64,000 nucleotides of DNA from Bacteroidota bacterium (GCA_024279425.1 JAJRRO010000133.1:136773-200772), one strand, 5' to 3'; counted from the first letter of the stretch, positions 26,660-36,154 are shown. The notes: generated from the sequence alone by a model not told the origin. A program made the numbers and translations.

Positions 26660-27511
26660 ATGCTATTAAACCAGAATACTCTTCATTTATATGGTGAAAA
26701 ACTCTTTGAACGAGCGAAGGTAACTCCTCCTTTCAAGAGAGCAAATCACTTGAGTAATGAGGCGTGCTTACTTTTCTTTTCAGAAGGTGGAAATAATCAT
26801 TATTCACAATCAGAAAGAGTTACGGTAACAACCGGAGATGGAATTTTGATGAAATGCGGCAATTTTTTCTTTGATCTAATTCCAGATGAATCAACTGGTA
26901 ACACAGAAATGATAGCTGTCCATTTTTTCCCAAATGTGCTAAAGCAAATATTTAAAAATGATCCTCCAAAGTTCATAGTAGAATCCCAAAAATCAGATTC
27001 AAAACAGTACATGACTCAGATTAACGGTAACCAAGTACTTGCCGGTTTTATGGAATCGATTGTGCTTCTTTTTAAAAACCCATCCTTGGCTGACGAGGAA
27101 ATTCTAACCTTAAAACTGAAAGAGATTATTTTAATTCTCTCTAAGATGGGTAATTCTGGGGTACAGCAAATTCTGAAGAACTTGTTCAATCCTACTTCAG
27201 CTGCTTTTAAACAAACGATTGAAGTTCATTTGTTTTCACAATTATCTCTTGATGATTTGGCAAGCTTAACCAATAACAGCATTTCTTCATTTCAAAGGCA
27301 GTTTAAAAAGCTTTATGACACAACACCAGCGAATTACATCAGAAACAAACGTTTAGAGAGAGCCGCTGACCTCTTGAAAATATCTGATTTATCAATTACA
27401 GAAATTTCAGATGAATGTGTTTTTAGCGATATAGCCCATTTTAGTAATTCATTCAAGGAAAAATATAATTCTACGCCCTCAGAATACCGTTTGGAAAAAA
27501 TATCCAAATAA
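26660..27511 (+). CDS. AraC-family transcriptional regulator, cassette-borne
   Basis: 283 residues. The N-terminal half (1-180) is an unassigned ligand-binding domain. The C-terminal part has the two helix-turn-helix motifs of AraC proteins: LDDLASLTNNSISSFQRQF, then RLERAADLLKISDLSITEIS, then AHFSNSFKEKYNSTPSEYR. The start is 10 bases after the right core of the boundary site. It probably controls the NmrA-like gene that follows 102 bases downstream and shares its AT-rich composition. The ligand is unknown. Confidence 0.9.
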   Translation: MLLNQNTLHLYGEKLFERAKVTPPFKRANHLSNEACLLFFSEGGNNHYSQSERVTVTTGDGILMKCGNFFFDLIPDESTGNTEMIAVHFFPNVLKQIFKNDPPKFIVESQKSDSKQYMTQINGNQVLAGFMESIVLLFKNPSLADEEILTLKLKEIILILSKMGNSGVQQILKNLFNPTSAAFKQTIEVHLFSQLSLDDLASLTNNSISSFQRQFKKLYDTTPANYIRNKRLERAADLLKISDLSITEISDECVFSDIAHFSNSFKEKYNSTPSEYRLEKISK

Positions 27512-27613
27512 TCGAACTTAATTTACAAATCAAGCTTACTACAATTTCAGAATTTTGTTAAAAGAATTCCTGATTGGAATAATCCAAATCAGAAAACCAC
27601 AAAAAACAAAATT

Positions 27614-28726
27614 ATGAAAGAGAAAATATTAGTAATGACTGCGAATGGTCATGTTGGTTTCCCAACTGCCTGTGAACTATTAAGCCTTGGATTTCAGGTA
27701 AAGGCATTCGTGAGAAATCCAAATAGCACTGGAGCTAAAGAATTAAAAAAACTTGGTGCAGAATTGTTTGTTGGTGACCAGAATAACATAAATGATTTGA
27801 GAAGAGCGCTTAAGGGAGTTCAGCGAGCATTTTATAGTTCCCCAGCTACTAATTATCATTTATCAAAAAATATAGCATTTGTAAAAGCGGCTGAGGATGA
27901 AAACTTAGAACATGTTGTTTACCTAACACAATGGCTTTCATCTGAAAACCATCACTCTTCTTTATCAAGAGAACATTGGTTAGCTGATCAGGTAATTAAA
28001 ATGCATAAAAATGTGAATTACACCATAGTAAACCCAGGCTTATTTGGATACACCTATTTTTTTACGAATCCGGTTGTAGCACACTTTGGTATGCTGCCTA
28101 CCCCCATCAAGAATGCATCAAAGGGTAAAGTTGGATTAAACGCACCTCCATCTGAAGATGATCAAGGAAGAGTTGTTGCCAACATATTAAAAAATCCTAC
28201 CCCACATATAGGGGAAACCTACAGACCGACAGGTCCAAAGCTAATTTCACTTGTTGATGTAGCTAATATTTTCAGTAAAATTATTGGAAAGGAAGTAAAA
28301 GTATCAGAAGTCTCAAGATCACAATATCTTAAATCGCTTAATTCAATGGATGCTCCTGCTGCTGAAAAAGAATTTATGTTAATTAATGTTCCTTATTATC
28401 AAGATGAGCTAGAACGGAATTCATTTGCATACGGAACATCTGCTGTAACAACTGTTGTAAAAGATATAACAGGAAAAGAACCCGAAGATTTTGAAACTAT
28501 TGCTAGAAGAGAATTTGCTAAATCTCCAGAAATGAAACCTACCTTCTCTAATAAAATGAAAGCTTTTAAGGGATTCCTAAAAATCATTTTTGCTAGTGAG
28601 CCATCTATTCAAAAACTAGAAGAAAAATATGGTATTCCTTCTTCCAAGACTGGCTATAAATACGTTCAAGAAAATCCAAATTGGATAAAGGAACATGAAG
28701 CACAGCCTAAAAATATCTATATTTAA
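27614..28726 (+). CDS. NmrA-like NAD(P)-binding protein, cassette-borne
   Basis: 370 residues. It is an atypical short-chain dehydrogenase: the N-terminal NAD(P) loop is VMTANGHVGFPTACELL, where the usual GxxGxxG is altered to ANGHVG, followed by VKAFVRNPNSTGAKEL and the acidic VGDQNN. The middle region (VVYLTQWLSS, YTIVNPGLFGYTYFF) and the long C-terminal extension of about 90 residues are less typical. NmrA-like proteins are redox sensors or reductases (for example QorB-type quinone reductases). It is paired with the AraC regulator. Its activity cannot be assigned. Confidence 0.83.
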   Translation: MKEKILVMTANGHVGFPTACELLSLGFQVKAFVRNPNSTGAKELKKLGAELFVGDQNNINDLRRALKGVQRAFYSSPATNYHLSKNIAFVKAAEDENLEHVVYLTQWLSSENHHSSLSREHWLADQVIKMHKNVNYTIVNPGLFGYTYFFTNPVVAHFGMLPTPIKNASKGKVGLNAPPSEDDQGRVVANILKNPTPHIGETYRPTGPKLISLVDVANIFSKIIGKEVKVSEVSRSQYLKSLNSMDAPAAEKEFMLINVPYYQDELERNSFAYGTSAVTTVVKDITGKEPEDFETIARREFAKSPEMKPTFSNKMKAFKGFLKIIFASEPSIQKLEEKYGIPSSKTGYKYVQENPNWIKEHEAQPKNIYI

Positions 28727-28764
28727 TCTCTTTCAGAAACGAAGAAAAACATTATAACAAAACT

Positions 28765-28875
28765 ACAGCTAACAACGTGTCCTATAAAAAGCACTAGTCA
28801 GTTCTTTAAGGTTGCATTTATTTTTTCTTACCCAAAAACCTTAGCCTCCCCTTTTTTTAACTGAGACGTTGCCCG
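28765..28875 (+). mobile_element. Cassette boundary site 2 (attC-like)
   Basis: ACAGCTAAC (28765-28773) is the complement, with one mismatch, of the GTTAGCTAT that opens the AraC-NmrA unit. AACGTGTC (28774-28781) can pair with GAGACGTT (28863-28870), and TAAGGTT (28807-28813) pairs with AACCTTA (28837-28843), giving a long hairpin. A right core would be GTTGCCCG at 28868. The site is longer than site 1, as seen among real attC sites. Confidence 0.45.
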
Positions 28876-28959
28876 AGACTATTACAAGTCACAGACTAAG
28901 TCCGCTAAATTCTTTAATTTACATCGAATAATACGAAACCACCTAAAACGACATAATGT

Positions 28960-30128
28960 ATGGAATTTAACAGACGTAATTTTTTAACCAAAGGCCTTTC
29001 TTCGGCTGCAGGCATAGCGGCCACTTCAATGGTGCCCTTTCATATGTTTGGGCACGACTTGCATACGACTTCCCAACCCGAAGAGATCATTATAAAACCC
29101 CAAAAGCGTTCCAAACCCAAAGACGCCATTCGGTTCTCTGTAATAGGGCTCAATCATGGACATATCTATGGTATGGTCAACTCACTACTGGCAGGAGGTG
29201 GAACCTTGGTCGCGGTATATGCCAAGGAACCTGAATTGTTACAACGTTTTACCAAGCAATATCCCGATGTAAAAATTGCCAAGAGCGAGGACGAAATTAT
29301 TGAAGATAACACTATACAATTGGTGGCAAGCGCTGCCATTCCCATAGAACGGGGCCCACTTGGAGTTCGGGTAATGCAATCAGGTAAGGATTATATGGCC
29401 GATAAGCCGGGGATTGTTACTTTGGAACAATTTAAGGAAGTACAAAAAGTACAGAAAGAAACCGAACGTATTTATTCCATTAAGTATAGCGAACGTTTGG
29501 GTAATCCTACCTCTATTGTGGCAGGAAAATTGGTTCAAGAGGGGGCTATTGGCAAAGTTGTTCAACTTATCGGACTTGGTCCGCACCGAATGCGTCCTGA
29601 AAATCGGGCGGATTGGTTTTTGAACCCAATAAGGCAGGTGGTATATTATGTGATATTGGTTCCCATCAATGTGACCAGTTTCTTTATTATACCAACTCCA
29701 AACAGGCAGAGGTGAGTTTTGCACAGACGGGAAACTTTAATATCCCTGAATATCCCAATTATCAGGATTTTGGTGATATGAGCGTACGTAGTGGTCATGC
29801 CACCGGTTATATCCGTATTGATTGGTTCACCCCAAAAGGCCTTTCAACATGGGGCGACGGCCGAACCTTTATTTTAGGTACGGAGGGTTATATTGAGATG
29901 CGAAAGTACATTGATATTGCAGGCCGACCAGGGGGTAATCACTTGTTTCTGGTGAACCAAAAAGAAACCAAATATTACGATTGTAGTAATGTGCATATGC
30001 CATACGGCGAACAATTGGTAAGCGATGTGGTCAACCGTACCGAAACGGCCATGACGCAGGACCATTGCTTCCTCGCTACCGAACTGGCATTGACCGCTCA
30101 AAAAATGGCGTTTAAACTTAACAGTTGA
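28960..30128 (+). pseudogene. Gfo/Idh/MocA-type oxidoreductase with Tat signal, frameshifted
   Basis: Read across one frameshift this is a complete protein of about 389 residues. It starts MEFNRRNFLTKGLSSAAG, a twin-arginine signal, so the product would fold with its cofactor and be exported. The NAD-binding part has IRFSVIGLNHGHIYGMVNS and DYMADKPGIVTLEQF with the family Lys-Pro. The first frame runs into WFLNPIRQ; the other continues as WFFEPNKAGGILCDIGSHQ, which is the expected reading. The break is a run of five T (29617-29621) where six are needed. The second part ends with normal family sequence. It is either a recent pseudogene or a base-calling error. Confidence 0.8.
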
Positions 30129-30158
30129 TGCTGGTGTTGGAATAATTTATTTCTCGGA

Positions 30159-31406
30159 TTATTCTTGTTTACGATGAACCACCCAGGTATTGACCATATT
30201 ATGTTTTCCTTCAATGACAATTTTAAAGAGATTGGATGAGTTTGTGCTAATATCAATCCAAAATTCTTCTTTCCTCCCTTTAATTTTACCTAGAAGTTTA
30301 TATGTGTCCTTCCCGCCTGTCCCAAATTTATTTGATGTGCTTAGCCATATTTTCACTTTTTTATTAGCGCCAAAGGACTTCCAGGTTAAGTGGATTTTAT
30401 TATCTTCAAATACTGCTTTTGCTTTGGCAACGGAAACTGGCCCTGTAATGGGAACACCATCAATTTCCATGTTTTGTTCTTTTGAAGGAGACAACCCCAA
30501 AGATCGTAGCATACTGGGCATGATATCAACAACTCCTGGTCGGCCATCCTTAAAATAAGCATTTAGGTTTTTCGCATTGGTAACAATCCACGTAAGGCGC
30601 TCTCGATCCGACTGACCCCCATGCCCTTTTCCCGTGTCCTGGGTACGACCATGATCGGTAGTAATATAAATTTCCCATTGTTCATTTAAAACATTCCTTC
30701 GATGCTCAATGGCCTTCCATATTTTTCCAATTTGATCATCCAGTATTCTTACAGATTCATAGAATTGTTCACTATGCCCATATTTGTGTCCCATGTCATC
30801 CGTATATTCCAAATAGACCCATGAAAGATCTGGACCTTCTTTTTTGATATAGCGTTGGGTTTCATTGACCACATGCTCATCAATATTGTGGATATACAAC
30901 CGACCTTCATCATGTGGAAAATTAATAGTGTCCAATTCAAATCCGTCAAAATGATAGTCCATTTTAAAACCTCCGGAGGCGTTCAATCCCTCGCCAATTA
31001 ATTTAGTTCGGTTATCCAACCAAGTAGAAAAAATGGTCGTTTTTAACTCAGGACGTTGTTCTTGAGCATACCTAAAAATGGTCCAGTACCTATAATTGGG
31101 GCTTTTAATGCCATTGCCCCAGACATTGTGTTTATTTGCCCAAGTTCCCGTAATTAAACTATTATATCCTACGGCAGAGATTGTAGGGGTCTGTGAATAA
31201 CCCTCTTTTTTTCCTCCCATGTAAGCCCGGGTGTATCCACCTTCTTTGGAAATCGCATCTATATTTGGGGTGGATATTTTTTCAATGACATCTGCCGGAA
31301 TTCCGTCTGCAATCACAAAAATCACCTTGGTTTTTTGATCCTGGGAAAAAAGGAAAGCGGTTAGAAAGAATAGGGTTACTAGGGGGAAAATGGGTTTGAT
31401 CGACAT
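30159..31406 (-). CDS. Secreted alkaline-phosphatase-superfamily phosphohydrolase
   Basis: 415 residues with a Sec signal peptide ([17 protein letters not shown]). Metal sites are [16 protein letters not shown] and [19 protein letters not shown]; the nucleophile is probably in [16 protein letters not shown]. The C-terminal 90 residues form an added beta-rich domain ([15 protein letters not shown]). It belongs with nucleotide pyrophosphatase/phosphodiesterases and has no FGly motif. It is 68 bases downstream of the EEP hydrolase gene on the same strand, and the two probably act together on extracellular phosphate diesters and monoesters. Convergent with the Gfo/Idh gene. Confidence 0.88.
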   Translation of the reverse strand: MSIKPIFPLVTLFFLTAFLFSQDQKTKVIFVIADGIPADVIEKISTPNIDAISKEGGYTRAYMGGKKEGYSQTPTISAVGYNSLITGTWANKHNVWGNGIKSPNYRYWTIFRYAQEQRPELKTTIFSTWLDNRTKLIGEGLNASGGFKMDYHFDGFELDTINFPHDEGRLYIHNIDEHVVNETQRYIKKEGPDLSWVYLEYTDDMGHKYGHSEQFYESVRILDDQIGKIWKAIEHRRNVLNEQWEIYITTDHGRTQDTGKGHGGQSDRERLTWIVTNAKNLNAYFKDGRPGVVDIMPSMLRSLGLSPSKEQNMEIDGVPITGPVSVAKAKAVFEDNKIHLTWKSFGANKKVKIWLSTSNKFGTGGKDTYKLLGKIKGRKEEFWIDISTNSSNLFKIVIEGKHNMVNTWVVHRKQE

Positions 31407-31474
31407 AATTATAAATTGGTTAATCTAAAAGAGTATTGGGTGGGTATTGTAGACTGATTCGAAGCTCCCATGTT

Positions 31475-32392
31475 TTAGTAAAGCTCAAATGCGGTTACTA
31501 CAATACCATGATCAGACGGATACATAATTTCTTTACCATTTATGGATAAAGGTTCATTTAAAAATGCTTTATACGATTTTGATGTAATGGCGTTCAACTT
31601 TGGGCTTTTATAAAATATGTAGTCTATTCGGTGCGTATCCTTTTTTCCTTTGGTATGCCAAGTGATACCGGGATGAGTTTTGGGATCAGGATTTAGTTCT
31701 CGATAGGAGTCCTTCAATTTTAAATCTTCCAAAACCTTGGTGGTATACCAAGGCACAACCAAACCATTGTGCAAATCTCTGGTTTCTGTTCCCCAATCCA
31801 AATGGGAAGGGGCATTCATATCACCTCCAAAAATCATGGGTATTGAATCTGCTTGGGCTGCATATTTCTTGATATAGGGTAGTACCTTTTGGATCATTTC
31901 ATATTTACTGCCGGTTCTTTCCCACTCCAATAGTTCCTTGACTGTTTTGCCCATTTTCTCTGGTTCGTCATTCCAAGGGAGATAATGAAACCAATTTGAA
32001 AAAACCCGAACTTTCTGATTATCAATGAGAATTTCCCGGCCTCCGAGATAAAAAGGGTGTTCTGTATCAATTCGTTCCCCAAATGGATATTTTGACATAA
32101 TCGAGAGATTGACCTTCGTATCATCCAAGGCCGTTCCCTCCGGGGCAATCAAGTGAAAATTGTAACCTAAAGCATCTGCAATTGTTTTACCGGAGCCATA
32201 GGTTTCCACCATTACTATAACATCAGGGTCGATTTCCTTTATTATCCGAATTGCATTTTCTGGGCCACTTTCAATATCATTGGCACCATGTAGGACATTC
32301 CAAGCCATTACACTAAAGGTACTCCCTTGTTTTTGCGCTTTGCAGCTTGTAAAAAGGAACAAGAAGGATACTAAAAACAGGTATGGTCTCAT
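31475..32392 (-). CDS. Secreted endonuclease/exonuclease/phosphatase-family lipoprotein
   Basis: 305 residues. The N-terminus MRPYLFLVSFLFLFTSCKAQ has a lipobox ending at Cys17, so it is a lipoprotein. The EEP fold is marked by MAWNVLHGANDIE, VIVMVETYG, IFGGDMNAPSHLDWG and the C-terminal YPSDHGIVVTAFEL, which supply the metal ligands and catalytic His. Relatives cleave nucleic acids, inositol phosphates or sphingomyelin. With the neighbouring phosphohydrolase it may scavenge phosphate. Confidence 0.9.
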   Translation of the reverse strand: MRPYLFLVSFLFLFTSCKAQKQGSTFSVMAWNVLHGANDIESGPENAIRIIKEIDPDVIVMVETYGSGKTIADALGYNFHLIAPEGTALDDTKVNLSIMSKYPFGERIDTEHPFYLGGREILIDNQKVRVFSNWFHYLPWNDEPEKMGKTVKELLEWERTGSKYEMIQKVLPYIKKYAAQADSIPMIFGGDMNAPSHLDWGTETRDLHNGLVVPWYTTKVLEDLKLKDSYRELNPDPKTHPGITWHTKGKKDTHRIDYIFYKSPKLNAITSKSYKAFLNEPLSINGKEIMYPSDHGIVVTAFELY

Positions 32393-32461
32393 TTGTGTTT
32401 TTTTGAGTTATAAATATGCCAATAATTTATCTCAAAAATGATTAAAGTAGCTTTAAATGTT

Positions 32462-32866
32462 TCAATCCAAATCAGGACGCCTGCGATTCATTTTTTTCTG
32501 GGCGTCTTTTTTCTTTGATTTCAGCCTTTTTTCAATAGATGATCTTGAAGGCTTTGATTTTTTTCGACTTTTTGGAACCTTAAGGGCGGTTTCCAATAGT
32601 TCCAAAAGACGTCTTATCGCATGTTCTTTATTTCTATATTGACTACGACTTCCATCAGACTGCAATATCAAGACATTATCCTTGGTAAGCTTTGAAGCTA
32701 GTTTTTCGAAGAGACGTTCCTTTTACATCAATGACAAAGCATGTGAACTCTCAACATTAAAAGTCAACTCGACCTTAGTTGAAACCTTGTTTACATGCTG
32801 TCCGCCAGCTCCACTACTTCGTACAGCCTTTAATTTTAACTCCTGCACAAGCGTTTTTTTATTCAC
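32462..32866 (-). pseudogene. arfB: ArfB/YaeJ-type peptidyl-tRNA hydrolase with in-frame TAA
   Basis: From a GTG at 32866, 134 codons read as a full ArfB: the GGQ release motif is SSGAGGQHVNKVSTKVEL, the middle is LFEKLASKLTKDNVLILQSD, and the basic C-terminal tail that enters the mRNA channel is KSRKKSKPSRSSIEKRLKSK in style. Codon 48 is TAA (32723-32725), where the family has an acidic or polar residue followed by KERL. Everything else is intact and the frame is kept, so the lesion is very recent, a sequencing error, or a recoded stop. The start overlaps the end of the ABC ATPase gene by eight bases, which suggests translational coupling. ArfB rescues ribosomes stalled without a stop codon. 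Confidence 0.8.
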
Positions 32867-33845
32867 TGGAATTCAAATTTAAACGTTGGTTAATGGTCTC
32901 AATGGAGATATTTAAAAACACTTTCTTGTCTGGCTCTATGGCCATTGAATGATTGAAATAAATATTGTGATTTTCATAGATACCTTCAATCATATAATAG
33001 CCTCCTTTATAAAAAGACTGTTTTACAAGAACCTCAAGCCCAGATTTTTCTGAAACCTTAAATTCATGGGCATACACGATGATACGTCTTTCGGCATCAC
33101 CATATGATTTTACGATATTGATTGGAATTTTATTGGCTTCACCAAAAAGGGATGCGATATAAAGGTCGCTGGGATGTTCGTATAAATTCTTAGGGGTGTC
33201 TTTTGCAATAATTTTCCGATCTTTTAAAACAACTACGGTATCGGCGAAGGGTAACATATCGTTATGATCGTGCGTGGCGGTAACCACTGTAACCCCCTTC
33301 TTTTTTAGATAACCAAATAGGTTTCTTCTAAGGCTGTTTTTTCTAAAATTATCAATATGACCAAAAGGTTCGTCCAACAACAGAATTTCAGGCTGGTGCG
33401 CCAGTACTCTGGCCAGTGCTACGCGTTGTTGTTGTCCTCCACTCAAATATTTTACTTTGACCTTGGCAAAATCGGTCATTTCTATCATTTCCAATAACTC
33501 TTGGGTACGCTCTTTCAATTTTTCAGGCTCGAATACCGATAGAAATTCGCTCACATTTTCCTCGACCCGGGTAAAGGGCATAAGGTCAAAGTCTTGGGAA
33601 AGGTATTTCATAAAGGGCTCCCCGGGAACCAGATTATAATTGGGGCCCAACACTTGGGCTTCATTCCAATACACTTCGCCGGCCTCCTTGTGCAAAAGAC
33701 CGTAGATAATTTTCAATAAAGTGCTTTTTCCACAACCACTTTCGCCAATAATTGACACATGCTCACCTTTGGACACGTTTAAACTGATATCTTCGAGTAC
33801 CAGAGTTTTATTATACCTAAAGGAAACATGATTTACATGCAACAT
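32859..33845 (-). CDS. ABC transporter ATP-binding protein
   Basis: 328 residues. Walker A is GESGCGKSTLLK, the signature is YLSGGQQQRVALARVLA, and Walker B is EILLLDEPFGHID; the switch His is in TATHDHND. A C-terminal regulatory region of about 100 residues (from IPINIVKSYGDAERRI) resembles the TOBE domains of iron, sulfate or spermidine importers. No permease or binding protein is nearby, so the substrate is open. It lies upstream of the ArfB-like gene with overlapping ends. Confidence 0.88.
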   Translation of the reverse strand: MLHVNHVSFRYNKTLVLEDISLNVSKGEHVSIIGESGCGKSTLLKIIYGLLHKEAGEVYWNEAQVLGPNYNLVPGEPFMKYLSQDFDLMPFTRVEENVSEFLSVFEPEKLKERTQELLEMIEMTDFAKVKVKYLSGGQQQRVALARVLAHQPEILLLDEPFGHIDNFRKNSLRRNLFGYLKKKGVTVVTATHDHNDMLPFADTVVVLKDRKIIAKDTPKNLYEHPSDLYIASLFGEANKIPINIVKSYGDAERRIIVYAHEFKVSEKSGLEVLVKQSFYKGGYYMIEGIYENHNIYFNHSMAIEPDKKVFLNISIETINQRLNLNSSE

Positions 33846-33872
33846 TACAAATGGGTCTTTAAAAGGATAAAA

Positions 33873-33901
33873 AAAGTCCGTTTCAATAAAAAACGGACTT
33901 T
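33873..33901 (-). terminator. Terminator after the prolyl oligopeptidase gene
   Basis: An 11-bp perfect stem AAAGTCCGTTT/AAACGGACTTT with a 7-base loop, flanked by A/T tracts on both sides, in the gap between the peptidase stop and the ABC ATPase start. Confidence 0.75.
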
Positions 33902-33928
33902 ATTTTAAAATATTGATGCAAGCTTGGT

Positions 33929-36004
33929 TTATTCTTTAAATTCTTTTAGGACTGCTTGGTTGGGAAGCTCTTCGAATCCCATATTGTACAGTGTGAAACC
34001 AAAAATATCAGCATATTGTTCAATGGTCTTTCGTATTGGGGTGCCGGCTCCATGACCGGCATTGGTTTCAATGCGGATAAGGGTCGGATTAGATCCCGAT
34101 TGCTTTGCTTGCAATTCCGCGGCAAACTTAAAACTATGGGCTGGCACTACCCGATCATCATGATCAGCTGTGGTTACCAAAGTTGCGGGATATTGAACAC
34201 CTTTTTTAACGTTGTGTACAGGGGAATATCCTTTTAGAAATTCAAACATTTCTTCACTTTCCTCAGAAGTTCCGTAGTCGTATGCCCATCCGGCGCCAGA
34301 TGTAAACGTATGATATCGCAACATATCCAATACACCGACCGCAGGCAAGGCGACCTTCATTAAATCAGGACGTTGGGTCATTATGGCACCTACCAAAAGT
34401 CCCCCATTGCTACCTCCTCTAATCGCTAAATAGTCTGTTGAGGTATACTTGTTTTCAATAAGGTATTCCGCAGCTGCTATAAAATCATCGAATACGTTTT
34501 GTTTTTTGGTTTTGATTCCAGCATCATGCCATTTTTTACCATATTCACCACCACCTCGAAGGTTTGGTACGGCATAAATTCCGCCCTGTTCCATCCAAAC
34601 GGCATTACCTATGCTGAACGAAGGGGTTAGGCTGATATTAAAACCACCATAACCATAAAGAATGGTAGGGTTCTTTCCATTTTTCTCCAGGCCTTTTTTA
34701 TGGGTTATTATCATGGGTATCTTTGTTCCGTCCTTTGAATTGTAGAACACCTGATGCGATTCGTAATCCTCTGGGTCAAAATCTATTTCAGGTTTCCAGT
34801 ATTGTTGGTATTCCCCTGTTTTCACATTGTATTTGAATGAAGATCCAGGCGTGTTGTAATTGGTAAACGAAAAATAAAATTCCTTCTCCTCTTTTTTCCC
34901 GCCAAAACCACTTGCACTGCCTACGCCGGGGAGTTTTATCTCACGAACCAATTTCCCCTCATAATCGTATTGGAAGACTTTGGAAATAGCATCGACTATA
35001 TATTCAGCAAAAAAATAGCCGCCACCAGTATTGGGTGAGAGTACATTTTCGGTCTCAGGAATAAAACCCTTCCAATTTTCCGGTGCGGGATTCGATGCAT
35101 CCACGGTGACTATTTTTTGGTTAGGGGCATCCCTATTGGTAACAATATAAAGTTTGGAACCTACATTTTCAATGATATAACTATCAGTCTCAGTATGGTC
35201 TAAAACAGTGACCAACGTACTATTTGGTTTTGATAAGTCTTGGATAAACAGCTTGTTGCCAGAAGTAGAGTTTGATGCCGAAATAACCAGATAATTATTA
35301 TCTTCGGTAACCCCTCCAAAAACATAGCGATGTTTTTCTTCAGGCTTTCCTCCAAAAACCAGCATATCTTCCTTTTGCTGGGAACCCAATTTGTGATAAT
35401 AGATTTTGTGCTGATCGGTCTTTGCCGATAGTTCGCTCCCCTTAGGCTTATCATAGCTAGAATAATAGAAACCCTCATTCCCCTTCCACGAAACACCACT
35501 AAATTTAATATCAACCAAGGTGTTCTCAACTATTTCCTTGGTCTTTGAGTTTATTACAATCGCTTTGCGCCAGTCACTGCCTCCTTCAGAAATAAGGTAA
35601 GCGACTAAGGAACCATCTTTGGTAAAACTCAGACTTGACATAGAGGTAGTCCCGTCTTCTGAGAACGTATTCGGGTCCAGAAATACTTCTGGTTCACCCT
35701 TGCCTTTTTGACGGTACACCACGTATTGATTTTGAAGTCCGTCGTTTTTATAAAAGTACGTATACCCCCCTTCATTGAAGGGGGACCCTAATTTTTCATA
35801 GTTCCATAATTTTTCAAGACGGCTTTTTAAACCTTCACGGAATGGAATATTTTTCAAGTACCCAAAAGTAGTGCTGTTTTGTTCTTTTACCCAAGCCTCA
35901 GTTGCCGTGCTCCTATCATCCTCCAACCAGCGATAGGGATCTTTGATTTGGTTTCCGAAATAGGTATCAATGGAGTGGGCTTGTGCAGTACTAGGATAAT
36001 TCAC
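33929..36004 (-). CDS. Prolyl oligopeptidase (S9A family), signal peptide out of frame
   Basis: 691 residues from a GTG at 36004. The beta-propeller half starts [20 protein letters not shown] and the catalytic half has Ser532 in [12 protein letters not shown], Asp617 in [10 protein letters not shown] and His651 in NAGHGAGTP, all intact. It cuts short proline-containing peptides. Related flavobacterial enzymes start with a lipoprotein or Sec signal; here such a signal lies just upstream in another frame (see 36004-36083), split off by an A6 tract. From the GTG the enzyme would be cytosolic. A terminator follows. Confidence 0.92.
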   Translation of the reverse strand: MNYPSTAQAHSIDTYFGNQIKDPYRWLEDDRSTATEAWVKEQNSTTFGYLKNIPFREGLKSRLEKLWNYEKLGSPFNEGGYTYFYKNDGLQNQYVVYRQKGKGEPEVFLDPNTFSEDGTTSMSSLSFTKDGSLVAYLISEGGSDWRKAIVINSKTKEIVENTLVDIKFSGVSWKGNEGFYYSSYDKPKGSELSAKTDQHKIYYHKLGSQQKEDMLVFGGKPEEKHRYVFGGVTEDNNYLVISASNSTSGNKLFIQDLSKPNSTLVTVLDHTETDSYIIENVGSKLYIVTNRDAPNQKIVTVDASNPAPENWKGFIPETENVLSPNTGGGYFFAEYIVDAISKVFQYDYEGKLVREIKLPGVGSASGFGGKKEEKEFYFSFTNYNTPGSSFKYNVKTGEYQQYWKPEIDFDPEDYESHQVFYNSKDGTKIPMIITHKKGLEKNGKNPTILYGYGGFNISLTPSFSIGNAVWMEQGGIYAVPNLRGGGEYGKKWHDAGIKTKKQNVFDDFIAAAEYLIENKYTSTDYLAIRGGSNGGLLVGAIMTQRPDLMKVALPAVGVLDMLRYHTFTSGAGWAYDYGTSEESEEMFEFLKGYSPVHNVKKGVQYPATLVTTADHDDRVVPAHSFKFAAELQAKQSGSNPTLIRIETNAGHGAGTPIRKTIEQYADIFGFTLYNMGFEELPNQAVLKEFKE

Positions 36005-36083
36005 AGAATGGATTCTTTTTTGGGTGAAGTTTGCATGCTAGAAAGAGAATGGCCGCAATGGGAATCAGTACATGTTTTTTCAT
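36004..36083 (-). other. Out-of-frame lipoprotein signal peptide of the prolyl oligopeptidase
   Basis: ATG at 36083 reads [20 protein letters not shown], a clear lipoprotein signal with Cys17. It continues in a frame that ends shortly inside the peptidase gene. Removing one A from the A6 run at 36016-36021 joins the two frames smoothly into [15 protein letters not shown], so a one-base insertion separates signal and enzyme. This is a decay event, a sequencing error, or a length-variable switch. Confidence 0.7.
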
Positions 36084-36120
36084 GGCCCGCCGTTATTAAT
36101 AGATTCTAAAAATACCACAT

Positions 36121-36154
36121 AAAACCTTTGAAGATTATTGGCTTCAAAGGTTTT
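36121..36154 (-). terminator. Terminator after asd
   Basis: A 13-bp perfect stem AAAACCTTTGAAG/CTTCAAAGGTTTT with an 8-base loop and A/T tracts on both sides. It lies just beyond the asd stop and may work in both directions. Confidence 0.75.

Noticed and set aside
29617..29622. Programmed -1 frameshift in the Gfo/Idh gene
   Set aside because: The context is G GTT TTT G, not X XXY YYZ with matching X; a missing T is the simpler explanation.
28868..30128. Gfo/Idh gene as a third cassette
   Set aside because: No complement of the core GTTGCCCG was found after the gene, so only two complete units are supported.
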